Part shown: in pieces, positions 27,246 through 36,016 of the stretch
Layout of the letters: every line of letters starts with the position of its first letter
How positions within the stretch are numbered: the first letter of the stretch is position 1
NCBI GenBank assembly: GCA_021463145.1
Contig: JAJTWZ010000014.1
Location: 1 to 64,000 of the forward strand
DNA from: Blastocatellia bacterium
GTDB taxonomy: Bacteria > Acidobacteriota > Blastocatellia > UBA7656 > JADIYM01
Direction: 5' to 3'
Length of the DNA: 64,000 nt
Position numbers and translations under genes: made by a program
Notes under the pieces: model-generated
What the model was told of the DNA's origin: nothing
Database searches by the model: none
Seen by the model: the letters and a program-made list of their open reading frames with translations, nothing else

Positions 27246-29612
27246 ATGAAAAGAATCACTCCATTTGTCCTTTCGACGCTCGTACTCGCGTCGTTCATCG
27301 CTCCACTTCCGGTAGTTCGCGCCGACAATCCGGCGATCGCCATTGCTGTCGACGTGTCGGCCAGTCGCCGCCCGATCAATCCGCTCATCTACGGTCTGGC
27401 CTACGCCGATGCCGCTCAACTCGCCGATCTGCGCTGCCCATCCAACCGGCGGGGCGGCAACAACACTTCGCGCTACAACTGGCAGCAGAACTGCGACAAT
27501 CGTGGGAACGACTGGTACTACCAGAGCATTCCTTATGACAGCGCATCGGCTGGAGCGGACGCCGATGCATTCGTGGATTTGAACCAGGCGGGCAACGCCC
27601 AGTCGCTGGTCACCATTCCGACGGTCGGCTGGGTCGCCAGGATTGGGGCAGGCCGTACGAAGCTCTCCAGCTTCTCGATCGCCAAGTACGGTGCCCAGAC
27701 GGGTAACGACTGGCAGTGGTTCCCTGACGCCGGCAACGGAATCCGGGCCAGCAACAACCAGCCGATCACGGGTAACGACCCGAACGACGCCAGCGTGCCG
27801 TCGGACGTCAACTTCCAGCGCGGCTGGGTCCAGCACCTGGTTTCGGTGCAGGGAACCGCGGCAAACGGTGGCGTGCGGTACTACCTGCTCGACAACGAGC
27901 CTTCGATCTGGTTCGGCACTCATCGCGACGTGAAACCGACGGGACCGACGATGGAGGAAATCCGCGACAAGACGATCGCGTATGGCACGATGATCAAGGA
28001 TGTCGACCCCGGAGCGCTGGTAGTCGGTCCGGAGGAGTGGGGCTGGAGCGGCTACCTATTCAGCGGCTACGACCAGCAGTGGGGAGCGGAGCACGGATGG
28101 AGCAACCTGCCCGATCGCGCCGCGCACGGGGGCTGGGATTACCTTCCGTGGCTTCTCGATCAGCTGCGGTTGAACAACCAGAGCACGGGACGCCGGATAC
28201 TCGACGTCTTCACGGTGCATTACTACCCGCAGGGCGGCGAGTTTTCCGACGACACATCCGCGTCGATGCAGGCGCGGCGCAACCGTTCCACGCGCAGCCT
28301 GTGGGATCCCAACTACACCGACGAAACGTGGATTGCCGACAAGGTCAAGCTGATCCCGCGGATACGGGGGTGGGTCGACCAGTACTACCCGGGCACAAAG
28401 ACTGGCATCACCGAGTACAACTGGGGCGCCGAGAACCACATCAACGGCGCGACAGCGCAGGCGGACGTGCTCGGGATCTTCGGCCGTGAAGGCCTGGACA
28501 TGGCTAGCCGGTGGACGACGCCGGCGACTTCTACGCCGACTTACAAGTCCATCAAGATGTACACGAATTACGACGGCGCCGGAGGCCGCTTCGGAGATAC
28601 GAGCGTTTCCGCCACCGTGCCGAATCCGGACATGCTCTCGGCCTTCGCGGCTGAACGGTCGAGCGACGGCGCGCTCACGATAATGGTCGTCAACAAGCAG
28701 GCGGCGGGCGTGCAGCCCGTAAACGTATCGCTCGCCGGATTTGCGGGTACGGGTGTTGCACAGGTCTGGCAGCTCACCGCTTCGAACGCGATTACCCATC
28801 CGGCGAACGTCAACTACACCGGCTCGACGATGTCGGCGACGGTGCCGCCCCAGAGCATCACGCTCTTCGTGCTCGCGCCGGCCGCAGCCAAAGACACGGT
28901 CGGCATTTACATTCCTGCATCCGGCGCCTGGTTCCTGCGCAACGGGAACTCGCCCGGCCCGGCCGACACGGTATTCACGTACGGCGCCGCCGGAAGCGGG
29001 CTCGTGCCAATGACGGGAGATTGGAACGGCGACGGCGTCGTGACGCCGGGCCTTTACCAACCTTCGACCGGCGCGTTCTTCCTCAAGAACGGAAATGGTC
29101 CTGGCTCGGCGGACGCGCTCTTCGGATACGGCCCGGCCGGTCAGAGCTGGATGCCTCTTGCCGGAGACTGGGACGGCAACGGGACCGAGACCGTCGGACT
29201 CTACGATCCGGCCACCGGCGCTTTCTTCCTCCGAAACTCGAATGCTCCGGGGCCGGCGGACGTGGTGTTCTCTTACGGTCCAGCCGGACTGGGCTGGGTT
29301 CCCGTCGCCGGGGACTGGGATCAGAACGGCTCGGACTCTATCGGACTCTATGCGCCGTCGACGGCGGCGTTTTTCCTCAAGAACACGAACAGCCCAGGAG
29401 CGGCGGACGTGGTCTTCATTTACGGCCCGCCGAACGCGATTCCGGTCACGGGCGACTGGAACGGCGACGGCCGTGACACAGTGGGAATATACGTCGCCGC
29501 TTCCGGGGCGTGGTTCCTGCGCAATTCGAATGGCCCGGGCGTAGCGGACATGGTGTTCTCGTACGGTCCGCCGAATTCGACGCCAATCGTGGGGAACTGG
29601 GACGGGAACTGA
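27246..29612 (+). CDS. Secreted GH44 endoglucanase/xyloglucanase with five C-terminal repeats
   Basis: A 788-aa secreted glycosidase. Signal peptide 1-26 (cleavage near VRADN). The glycoside hydrolase family 44 domain (about 30-545) shows the two catalytic glutamates, Glu218 in LLDNEPSIW and Glu390 in GITEYNWGAEN, with VDVSASRRPINPLIYG near its start; family members cut beta-1,4-glucans and xyloglucan. The C-terminus (about 549-788) holds five tandem repeats starting at the GIY/GLY motifs at 552, 601, 650, 699 and 746 (period 49, 49, 49, 47), each with GAWFLRN or GAFFLKN and GDWNGDG-like loops. These Asp-rich loops resemble calcium-binding FG-GAP/VCBS-type repeats. Confidence 0.93.
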   Translation: MKRITPFVLSTLVLASFIAPLPVVRADNPAIAIAVDVSASRRPINPLIYGLAYADAAQLADLRCPSNRRGGNNTSRYNWQQNCDNRGNDWYYQSIPYDSASAGADADAFVDLNQAGNAQSLVTIPTVGWVARIGAGRTKLSSFSIAKYGAQTGNDWQWFPDAGNGIRASNNQPITGNDPNDASVPSDVNFQRGWVQHLVSVQGTAANGGVRYYLLDNEPSIWFGTHRDVKPTGPTMEEIRDKTIAYGTMIKDVDPGALVVGPEEWGWSGYLFSGYDQQWGAEHGWSNLPDRAAHGGWDYLPWLLDQLRLNNQSTGRRILDVFTVHYYPQGGEFSDDTSASMQARRNRSTRSLWDPNYTDETWIADKVKLIPRIRGWVDQYYPGTKTGITEYNWGAENHINGATAQADVLGIFGREGLDMASRWTTPATSTPTYKSIKMYTNYDGAGGRFGDTSVSATVPNPDMLSAFAAERSSDGALTIMVVNKQAAGVQPVNVSLAGFAGTGVAQVWQLTASNAITHPANVNYTGSTMSATVPPQSITLFVLAPAAAKDTVGIYIPASGAWFLRNGNSPGPADTVFTYGAAGSGLVPMTGDWNGDGVVTPGLYQPSTGAFFLKNGNGPGSADALFGYGPAGQSWMPLAGDWDGNGTETVGLYDPATGAFFLRNSNAPGPADVVFSYGPAGLGWVPVAGDWDQNGSDSIGLYAPSTAAFFLKNTNSPGAADVVFIYGPPNAIPVTGDWNGDGRDTVGIYVAASGAWFLRNSNGPGVADMVFSYGPPNSTPIVGNWDGN

Positions 29613-29621
29613 GTGCGTGAT

Positions 29622-29673
29622 CGAGCCTCGATGTGCAAGGCGGCCTTCATCGCGCACCGCACATCGAGGCTCG
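29622..29673. terminator. Bidirectional terminator between GH44 and folK genes
   Basis: CGAGCCTCGATGTGC (29622-29636) and GCACATCGAGGCTCG (29659-29673) form a perfect 15-bp stem with a 22-nt loop. It fills the space between two convergent stop codons (29612 and 29676). No clear T-tract on either side. Confidence 0.75.
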
Positions 29674-29675
29674 GG

Positions 29676-30170
29676 TCATCCGGTCCCGGACATCCGGCCT
29701 TCAGTCGCCTCGAGTGCCTGGAGCAGGTCCTTCGCGCTCGCTCGCAGCACTGGGTGGCGCGCCTCTGGCGCAAGGTCCACGAGCGGGCGCAACACGAACG
29801 CGCGCAAATGCATTCGCGGGTGCGGAAGCGTGAGCCTGTCGTCCGCCGAAACGCAGTCGCCGCAGAGCAACAGGTCGAGGTCCAGCGTCCTCGGTCCCTG
29901 TTCGATGTTCCGCTCGCGCCCCAGATCCTCCTCGATGCGGAGGCAGGTCGCGAGCAATTCTCTCGGCTCGGGGAGCTTGCCCCAAAGCTCGGCCACGCCG
30001 TTGAGAAAAGCGGGCTGGTCGAGATAACCCACTGGCTGCGTCTCGTAGAGGGGCGAGAGACGGACCCTGACACCGACGCGTTCGATGAGGAGCCGCACGC
30101 CGTCGTAGATGTAGTGCGCCCGGTCACCCAGGTTCGACCCAAGCGCGATGTAAGCCGTTTCCTGTATCAT
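29676..30170 (-). CDS. folK: 2-amino-4-hydroxy-6-hydroxymethyldihydropteridine pyrophosphokinase
   Basis: A 164-aa HPPK, which transfers pyrophosphate from ATP to the pterin in folate synthesis. N-terminal AYIALGSNLGDR and the signature GPRTLDLDLLLCGD followed by LPHPRMHLRAFVL are decisive. Length typical. It stands alone, divergent from rlmI with only 29 bp between the two start codons. Confidence 0.96.
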   Translation of the reverse strand: MIQETAYIALGSNLGDRAHYIYDGVRLLIERVGVRVRLSPLYETQPVGYLDQPAFLNGVAELWGKLPEPRELLATCLRIEEDLGRERNIEQGPRTLDLDLLLCGDCVSADDRLTLPHPRMHLRAFVLRPLVDLAPEARHPVLRASAKDLLQALEATEGRMSGTG

Positions 30171-30177
30171 CGCCGCC

Positions 30178-30183
30178 AGCTTA
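30178..30183 (-). promoter_or_regulatory. -10 hexamer 7 nt before folK
   Basis: TAAGCT on the minus strand, 7 nt from the ATG. It overlaps TTAGCT on the plus strand (30181-30186), a possible -10 for rlmI. Confidence 0.4.
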
Positions 30184-30199
30184 GCTCAGATCGCAGTCA

Positions 30200-31366
30200 A
30201 TGACCTCCACGCTCACCGTAACGAAGAAGGGCGCCGAACGCGCCCGGGCTCGCCACCACTGGATCTACCGGAGCGATGTTGCCGAAGCCGGCGACGCTCG
30301 TGGCGGGGATGTCGTACGGGTCGTCGATCCGAAGGGCCGTCCGCTCGGCAGGGCCTTCTACAGCGACGCGTCGCTCATCGCGGTCCGATTCGTAACCTTC
30401 GACGACATCGAGACCGGCCGTGCATTCTGGTCCAGGAGGCTCGATGACGCCATTGCGTTGCGAGACCGAGTGGTCGAGGGCACGACGGCGTATCGCGTAG
30501 TCCACGGCGAGGGCGATCTGATCAGTTCGCTCATCGTCGATCGCTACGGAGACTGCCTCTCGATCCAGACGCTCTCGCAAGGCACCGAGCGCCTCAAGCC
30601 GCTCTTCGTCGAGTTGCTCGCCGAGAGATTCGCGCCTCGCTCAATAGTCGAACGCAACGACGCCCACGTCCGCGACCTCGAGGGATTGCCGCGCCAGACC
30701 GGCGTCCTTCTCGGTGAACAGCCTTCGGAGCTCGAGATCGACGAACACGGCGTCAGATACCTCGCCGACATAGTAGGCGGCCAGAAGACCGGCGCGTTCC
30801 TGGACCAGCGCGAGAATCGCGTCGCGGCCGCCCGTTACGCCCGGGGCAGGGGCCTCGACGCGTTCAGCTTTCACGGATCGTTCGCGATGCACCTCGCGCG
30901 CGTTTGCGACACCGTTACCGCCGTCGATACATCCGGAGACGCTCTGCGGCGCGCGCGGCGCAATGCAGAGTTGAACGGAGTGTCGGAGCGCGTCGAGCTT
31001 CTCGAAGCCAACGTATTCGACGTGCTCAAGCAATGGGACGAGGCAAACGAGCGCTTCGACGCCGTCGTGCTCGATCCCCCCGCCTTCGTCAAGCGGAAGA
31101 CGGCGCTCGATGCGGGAGTTCGCGGCTACAAGGAGGTCAACCTGCGGGCGCTGAAGCTACTCGCGCCTGGAGGAACTCTCGTCACCTCGACGTGTTCGTA
31201 CCACGTTTCCGAGGAGATGTTTCTCGGAATCGTCCTATCGGCTGCAGCCGACGCCGGCCGCGACGTCCGAATCCTCGAGAAACGGACGCAGGCACGCGAC
31301 CATCCAGTGCTGCTGTCGATTCCCGAGACCTACTATCTGAAGTGTCTCGTGCTTGCCGTCGTCTGA
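30200..31366 (+). CDS. rlmI: RlmI-like class I SAM-dependent 23S rRNA methyltransferase
   Basis: A 388-aa protein with an N-terminal PUA domain (about 1-75, VTKKGAERARARHHWIYRSDV), a central EEHEE-type domain, and a Rossmann methyltransferase domain with KTGAFLDQRENR, DAFSFHGSFAMHLA (SAM site; FHGSF replaces the usual CYTGGF) and catalytic-region LDPPAF. A C-terminal TSTCSYHVS supplies the cysteine typical of m5C enzymes. E. coli RlmI makes m5C1962 of 23S rRNA. ATG at 30200 matches the family start. Confidence 0.9.
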   Translation: MTSTLTVTKKGAERARARHHWIYRSDVAEAGDARGGDVVRVVDPKGRPLGRAFYSDASLIAVRFVTFDDIETGRAFWSRRLDDAIALRDRVVEGTTAYRVVHGEGDLISSLIVDRYGDCLSIQTLSQGTERLKPLFVELLAERFAPRSIVERNDAHVRDLEGLPRQTGVLLGEQPSELEIDEHGVRYLADIVGGQKTGAFLDQRENRVAAARYARGRGLDAFSFHGSFAMHLARVCDTVTAVDTSGDALRRARRNAELNGVSERVELLEANVFDVLKQWDEANERFDAVVLDPPAFVKRKTALDAGVRGYKEVNLRALKLLAPGGTLVTSTCSYHVSEEMFLGIVLSAAADAGRDVRILEKRTQARDHPVLLSIPETYYLKCLVLAVV

Positions 31367-31392
31367 CGGCTGTCGCCGCGGTGCCGTAGAAG

Positions 31393-31803
31393 ATGTCCGA
31401 GAGATTTCCAATTACGGTCGCGGCATACGGCGCGCTCGTCGAAGCAGCGCGACAATCGGCGCCGGAGGAGTGCTGCGGCGTGATGTGTATGCGCGATGGC
31501 GCGGTGGCCGACGTGCTGCCGGTCGCAAACGTCGCGACGGACCGGCGCGCTTCATACGAACTGGACCCGGCCCAGCTGGTCGCGACGAGGTCCGCAGCGC
31601 GCCGAGACGGGCTCGAGATTGCGGGTTTTTATCATTCCCACCCCCGAACCTCGGCCGAACCCTCTTCGTACGACCTCGCGAACGCCTGGTACCCGGAGTG
31701 TGTTTATGTCGTCATCGGCCTCGATCCACGACCCGTCGTACGCGCATTCCGGATCGCCGATGGGCGTGCCCGCGAGCTCGAGCTCGAATTCGAAACAGCC
31801 TGA
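31393..31803 (+). CDS. M67 (JAMM/MPN+) metallopeptidase
   Basis: A 136-aa zinc protease of the Mov34/MPN/PAD-1 family. The JAMM motif is complete: Glu near 25-26 (PEECCG) and HSHP with His81, His83, Ser91 and Asp94 (HxHx7SxxD). Bacterial members cleave C-terminal extensions from ubiquitin-like sulfur carriers (MoaD/ThiS/CysO type). No sulfur-carrier gene is adjacent. It is 26 nt downstream of rlmI. Confidence 0.92.
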   Translation: MSERFPITVAAYGALVEAARQSAPEECCGVMCMRDGAVADVLPVANVATDRRASYELDPAQLVATRSAARRDGLEIAGFYHSHPRTSAEPSSYDLANAWYPECVYVVIGLDPRPVVRAFRIADGRARELELEFETA

Positions 31804-31852
31804 ACCCCACCCGTCCACTGGACCGGACGCCGGCAACAACTATCGGAACCCC

Positions 31853-32737
31853 GTGAAAAAGAAGCGCGCGAGACAGACGTCGCCCACCTCCGACCCGACC
31901 GGCGGGCTTGATCCTTTCGCTACCGTGCCGGACGGGCAACAGTTCGTCGAACAGGCGCGGCTTGCCGCCGGGCTCAGCGGGGCAGTCGACACGGAAGCCC
32001 CCACTCAACCGATGCAATTGGCGCCGCCTGAGGCGCGACTCGCGCCCGGAACGGATGAGGATGGGGGTCCCGACGCGGCTCGCGCGACCGGTGCCTCGCG
32101 GCATCAACTGGAAACGGACGCAATCGGCGAAGTGGATATGTCGCGCGGCGTCGAGACGTTCGGCCGGCGTGCCCAGAACGCCTACATGCCGCCATCGGAC
32201 CCTGGCTATGCTCCGACCCCCGACGCCTGGACCAACACGCCGCGGCTTCAGCCGTATCCCGAGCCCCCGCCGCACGCGTGGGCGAGTTCCGCGCCGTTGC
32301 CGAACGGTGGGCCTGGTTACGCGCAACACCAGCAGCCGGTGTTCGCACAGCCGAATGCAGGCTCCGGTATGTTGGCACAGAGGCCGAACAGCACGGCGCA
32401 ACTCGGCCTCAAACCGAACTTCGCCGCGATGCTCTGCTACCTTCCGTATCTAGGCATAGTCGGATCGATTCTCGTGCAGCAGAACGAGCCGAAGCAGAAC
32501 CGGTACCTGCACTACCACGCTCGGCAGTCGCTCGTCGCTCACATTGTCTTCTGGGCAATCACCGTGGCCTTTTCGATCGCCCAGGCCGCGGCACCCGGCA
32601 TCGCCGCGTTCGTGATAGGACTCGCGTCCTCGCTCTTCCACATTGGATCCGTAGTTGGGCTCGTCTGGATGATGGTGCGCGTCTACAACGGCAAAACGGA
32701 CCGCATTCCAGTCATCGGCGACCAGGTGGACGTCTAG
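31853..32737 (+). CDS. DUF4870-like membrane protein with long disordered N-terminus
   Basis: A 294-aa protein. About 175 N-terminal residues are Pro/Ala/Gly-rich and low-complexity. The C-terminal part (about 185-290) has NFAAMLCYLPYLGIVGSILV, then YHARQSLVAHIVFW and two more hydrophobic segments, the layout of DUF4870 proteins with three or four short membrane helices. Function unknown. GTG at 31853 is inferred because the frame overlaps the preceding protease gene before that point; the exact start is uncertain. Confidence 0.65.
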   Translation: MKKKRARQTSPTSDPTGGLDPFATVPDGQQFVEQARLAAGLSGAVDTEAPTQPMQLAPPEARLAPGTDEDGGPDAARATGASRHQLETDAIGEVDMSRGVETFGRRAQNAYMPPSDPGYAPTPDAWTNTPRLQPYPEPPPHAWASSAPLPNGGPGYAQHQQPVFAQPNAGSGMLAQRPNSTAQLGLKPNFAAMLCYLPYLGIVGSILVQQNEPKQNRYLHYHARQSLVAHIVFWAITVAFSIAQAAAPGIAAFVIGLASSLFHIGSVVGLVWMMVRVYNGKTDRIPVIGDQVDV

Positions 32738-32817
32738 ACGGCGCAAGCGGGCGTGCCGGCGAGCGCGCCGGCGCCGTCGTCGCCGGATGTCGCGAGCCTC
32801 CTTGCACCGGGAGACGC

Positions 32818-32823
32818 TATACT
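32818..32823 (+). promoter_or_regulatory. -10 hexamer before the STAS gene
   Basis: TATACT, 9 nt before the ATG at 32833. No -35 at proper spacing is visible. Very short or absent leader. Confidence 0.4.
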
Positions 32824-32832
32824 CTCGCCGAT

Positions 32833-33216
32833 ATGGAGCGCACTTTCACCCTCGTGCAGCAGCAGGTCGGCTCGGGGACGATCTTGTATCTGGACGGAGC
32901 CTTGCGCCTCGGCCACATCGAAGCCACCTCCGGCGAGCCACTGTCGGCCGCCGTGCGCTCGGTAGTCGCATCCGGATCGGCGCAGATCGCAATCGATCTT
33001 CGCGGGCTGGTAAAGACGCCGGACAGCAGCGGACTCGGCGAGTTGGTCGCCGCCCAGTCGGCGCTCAGGCCTCACGGCGAGACGCTCATCCTCGTGAACG
33101 TTCCGCCGAAGCTTCGAGGGTTGATCGGCACTATGGGCCTCGACGTGCTCTTTCGCATCGTCGACACCGAGGCCGAGGTCAACACGCTGTTTGGCGCCGA
33201 ACCCGCGGTCGAGTAA
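32833..33216 (+). CDS. STAS-domain anti-anti-sigma factor
   Basis: A 127-aa single STAS domain (SpoIIAA/RsbV-like). The phosphorylation site is TPDSSGLGELV, with Ser65-Ser66 matching the conserved serine pair. Such proteins bind anti-sigma kinases when unphosphorylated, releasing a sigma factor. No anti-sigma kinase or sigma gene is near, so partners are elsewhere. Ends with only 17 bp to the convergent thioredoxin-like gene. Confidence 0.88.
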   Translation: MERTFTLVQQQVGSGTILYLDGALRLGHIEATSGEPLSAAVRSVVASGSAQIAIDLRGLVKTPDSSGLGELVAAQSALRPHGETLILVNVPPKLRGLIGTMGLDVLFRIVDTEAEVNTLFGAEPAVE

Positions 33217-33233
33217 ACCGCCTCGAGCGGAAT

Positions 33234-33722
33234 TCAACCCACGGCTTCGACCGGCTGGCGGGACCGGCCGGCCAGCATACGCTCGAGAGCCGCGGACAGC
33301 ATCCCAAGTCCCCGCTCTCCAGCGGCAAAGCTCTTCAGCTTGCCGTGTTCATCGAACAGGTAGTAGGCGGGCACGTAGCCGGGCTCGTTCTGAAAGGCGT
33401 CCCGCAACGCGTGCATGTTGTCGATCGCGCACGGTTCGGTGAATCCGTGCTTCTCGATCGCAACCTTTACGGCTTCGACATCCGAGTCGATCGGATACCT
33501 GGGCATGTGGATGGCGATGACGCGAAGGCCTTCGTCGTAACGCCCATCGCGCCACTCGGCAACCTTCGGCATGTTCTCCTTGCAGATGCCACAGCTCACG
33601 GACCAGAAGTGAACCAGAGTCGGATGCCCTGCGATCGCGGCCAATGCCTCGGACTCGCTGCCCAGCGCCCATTCTGTGGCGCCAGAGAGCGATGGCAATT
33701 CGGTACCGATTCTCATTGGCAT
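33234..33722 (-). CDS. TlpA/AhpC-type thioredoxin-like protein
   Basis: A 162-aa thioredoxin-fold protein with active site WSVSCGICKENMP (Cys44-Gly-Ile-Cys47) and cis-Pro region GYVPAYYLFDEHGK. There is no signal peptide with the start at 33722 (an ATG at 33716 is equally possible), so it is probably cytosolic. It is the last gene of the group perR-peroxiredoxin-this gene, and may reduce peroxiredoxin or another thiol partner. Confidence 0.82.
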   Translation of the reverse strand: MPMRIGTELPSLSGATEWALGSESEALAAIAGHPTLVHFWSVSCGICKENMPKVAEWRDGRYDEGLRVIAIHMPRYPIDSDVEAVKVAIEKHGFTEPCAIDNMHALRDAFQNEPGYVPAYYLFDEHGKLKSFAAGERGLGMLSAALERMLAGRSRQPVEAVG

Positions 33723-33872
33723 ACTTGCGCCCCCAATACCGATGGTCCCCCGCAGGACACCCAATTTACTCGCAACACAGTCCACGGCTGCGAGCGACCT
33801 CCGGGAGCGGCTCCACGGAGCAGCCCCGCTGCTTCCGTGCATCCGCCCCCGGCTGCCACACCCCGACGGGTC

Positions 33873-34439
33873 TCAGACCTTGAGGTTCTCCTGGCCAGGC
33901 CGCCATTCGGCAGCACAAAGCCCCCCAGTCTGAAGCGCCGAAATGACGCGAAGCGTCTCGTCCGTCGAACGGCCGATGTTCAAGTCGTGGACGACCTTGT
34001 ACCGAAGCACGCCCTCGGGATCGATGACGAAGAGCCCGCGAAGCGCGATCCCCTTCTCTTCGATCAGCACACCGTAATCGCGCGAAACGGAACCGCCCAT
34101 GTCGGCAGCCAGCGGATAGCGGAGCCCCTCGATTCCGTTCTTGTCGCGCGGCGTCTGCAACCAGGCGCGGTGCGAATAGACCGAATCGGTCGAAACGCCG
34201 ACCAGTTCGCAATTCAGCGAAGTGAAGTCTTCGTAACGGTCACTGAACGCGGTGAGCTCCGTCGGACAGACGAACGTGAAATCGAGCGGATAGAAAACTA
34301 GGGCAACCCACTTGCCCTTGTAATCCTCGAGCTTGACGTTCTGGTTCAGCTTCTCGAGGTTTTTCGTGGACGGCATGTCGAAATTCGGCGCGGGCTGGCC
34401 GACTTTCGCGATTCCGGTAGAGATGGCTGCTGCTGACAT
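33873..34439 (-). CDS. Typical 2-Cys peroxiredoxin (AhpC/Prx1 type)
   Basis: A 188-aa peroxiredoxin that reduces H2O2 and organic peroxides. Peroxidatic Cys58 is in DFTFVCPTE and the resolving Cys175 in GGLCAAEW, where the usual motif is VCPA(N/G)W. The start at 34439 is set by a strong GGAGGAG; the upstream open frame runs into perR. It lies 80 nt after perR and is likely under its control. Confidence 0.95.
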   Translation of the reverse strand: MSAAAISTGIAKVGQPAPNFDMPSTKNLEKLNQNVKLEDYKGKWVALVFYPLDFTFVCPTELTAFSDRYEDFTSLNCELVGVSTDSVYSHRAWLQTPRDKNGIEGLRYPLAADMGGSVSRDYGVLIEEKGIALRGLFVIDPEGVLRYKVVHDLNIGRSTDETLRVISALQTGGLCAAEWRPGQENLKV

Positions 34440-34519
34440 TCGCTCCTCCAACAGGTAAGTGTGTAGATTCTTCAGTGAGACTGCCGGCTGCGCTTTTCGC
34501 CGCCCTGGCGCCCCAATCG

Positions 34520-34939
34520 CTAGTCGCTGACTACGAGGCGGCACCCCGAGCAAACACCCGTGAGCGTGAGGTGGATCGACTCTGCCTCGAAATCCGCCTG
34601 CTCGGCGGCGGCGCGCATTAGGTCGATCGTCGCCGGGATGTAAAGGTCGACCAGGGTTCCGCACTTGGTGCAGATAGCGTGGTCGTGTCGCGCCGTGTCT
34701 CGATCGTACCGGCTCGCGGCGTTGCCGAAGTTCAGCTCGCCAACCAGGCCGGCCTGCTTCAGATGACGGAGCGAGTTGTACACCGTGGCGTAGCTGATCG
34801 TGGAAAGTCGCCGTCGCGCTTCCTCGAAAATCTCGTTCGCCGTCAGATGACCCATGCTCGACCGGATCACCTCGAGAACGACGCGCCTCTGAGGCGTCAA
34901 AGCCTCGATTGCTGCGGAATCACTTGGATTGTCTTCCAT
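34520..34939 (-). CDS. perR: Fur-family peroxide regulator (PerR-like)
   Basis: A 139-aa Fur-family repressor with N-terminal winged helix (TANEIFEEARRR, ISYATVYNSLRHL) and C-terminal metal domain. Two CxxC pairs (Cys90/93 and Cys130/133) form the structural zinc site. His31, Asp79 or Asp81, His85, His87 and Asp98 line up with the regulatory site; Asp98 in GTLVDLYIP is typical of PerR rather than Fur. A PerR box overlaps its own promoter and a peroxiredoxin gene follows, both supporting peroxide sensing. Confidence 0.9.
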   Translation of the reverse strand: MEDNPSDSAAIEALTPQRRVVLEVIRSSMGHLTANEIFEEARRRLSTISYATVYNSLRHLKQAGLVGELNFGNAASRYDRDTARHDHAICTKCGTLVDLYIPATIDLMRAAAEQADFEAESIHLTLTGVCSGCRLVVSD

Positions 34940-34947
34940 AGATTGAG

Positions 34948-34979
34948 TTAGAGTAATTCTAATCTCTAAAACACGTCAA
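34948..34979 (-). promoter_or_regulatory. PerR box and promoter of perR
   Basis: On the minus strand TTGACG (34979-34974), an 18-bp spacer and TACTCT (34955-34950). The 15-bp palindrome TTAGAATTACTCTAA (34962-34948; 6 of 7 positions symmetric) covers the -10 and closely resembles Fur/PerR boxes of the 7-1-7 type. It ends 8 nt before the ATG. Autorepression is expected. The -35 overlaps the lpxD stop codon. Confidence 0.75.
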
Positions 34980-36007
34980 CTTGTTTTTTTGTCGATCTCG
35001 GTCAGGCGGCGCTCCAGTTCTCCAACGCGGGACTTGAGCGACGGCAGGTTCTGAACGAGGGCGAACACTTTACGAAATTCGCTCATGGGACGCGCTGGGG
35101 TTCCCCAGACCATTGTCCCCTTCCGGATGATCTTTCCGCTCGGGATGCCCGCCTGTGCTCCGGCGACGGCTCCGGCCTCGATGCGGACGTGATCCGCCAC
35201 TCCAACCTGACCGCCCAGCATCACGCCGTCCTCGATGGTTGTGCTTCCCGAAATGCCGGTCTGAGCGGCGATGACGCAATTCCTGCCGATCCGGACGTTG
35301 TGCGCAATCTGGACGAGGTTGTCTATCTTCGTCCCGTCGCCGATGACGGTCGAGTCGAGCGCGCCGCGATCGATAGTCGAATTCGCACCGATTTCGACGT
35401 CGTCGCCAATTCGAACATCGCCAACCTGCGGGAATTTGTGGAATTGCCCTCCGTCGGCCACGAAACCGAATCCGTCTGCACCGATGACCGCACCCGCGTG
35501 AACGACCACGCGGTTACCGATCCGCACCCCGTCGTAGATCGTCACGTTCGGATGGACGACACCGTCCGGACCGATCCTTACGCCGGCGCCGATCGAGCAC
35601 CCGGACCCGATGACGGTTCCATCGCCTACGCTCGAGCCCGGTCCGACCGTGCTCCAGGCGCCAATGGCAACACCGGTCCCGATCGTCGCCGACTCGTCGA
35701 CGATGGCCGTTTCGTGGACCCTCCGTTCGACAGCGCGTGACGGGACGAGCTCCGCGACCATCCGGGCGAATGCCAGCTTCGGGTTGGCTACGTGAACCAG
35801 CGGTTTCGGCCCCGAATTGCACGACGCTGGCGCCACGATGGCCGATGCGGCCGACGCGACGGCAAGCGAAAAGGACCGCTCCCCGTCCGCAAAGACGATC
35901 GTGCCGGGGACGGCGTTCTCGATGCTCGCGACGCCGTGGATGACTGTCGAGGCGTCACCGGTCACCGTGCCGCCCACGAGCGCAGAAAGTTGAGCGAGTG
36001 TCCGCAT
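34976..36007 (-). CDS. lpxD: UDP-3-O-acylglucosamine N-acyltransferase
   Basis: A 343-aa LpxD, which adds the N-linked hydroxyacyl chain to UDP-3-O-acyl-glucosamine in lipid A synthesis. A uridine-binding N-terminal domain (about 1-100) is followed by left-handed beta-helix hexapeptide repeats. The region [20 protein letters not shown] and then [10 protein letters not shown], with the catalytic His, is typical. The C-terminus ends in a helical segment ([13 protein letters not shown]). It follows the aminotransferase gene by 9 nt. Confidence 0.96.
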   Translation of the reverse strand: MRTLAQLSALVGGTVTGDASTVIHGVASIENAVPGTIVFADGERSFSLAVASAASAIVAPASCNSGPKPLVHVANPKLAFARMVAELVPSRAVERRVHETAIVDESATIGTGVAIGAWSTVGPGSSVGDGTVIGSGCSIGAGVRIGPDGVVHPNVTIYDGVRIGNRVVVHAGAVIGADGFGFVADGGQFHKFPQVGDVRIGDDVEIGANSTIDRGALDSTVIGDGTKIDNLVQIAHNVRIGRNCVIAAQTGISGSTTIEDGVMLGGQVGVADHVRIEAGAVAGAQAGIPSGKIIRKGTMVWGTPARPMSEFRKVFALVQNLPSLKSRVGELERRLTEIDKKTS

Positions 36008-36016
36008 CGTGAACGA

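Noticed and set aside
30178-30192. tRNA-like TTAGCTCAGA D-arm sequence
   Set aside because: No acceptor stem, anticodon arm or T-arm follows; the stretch lies between two start codons.
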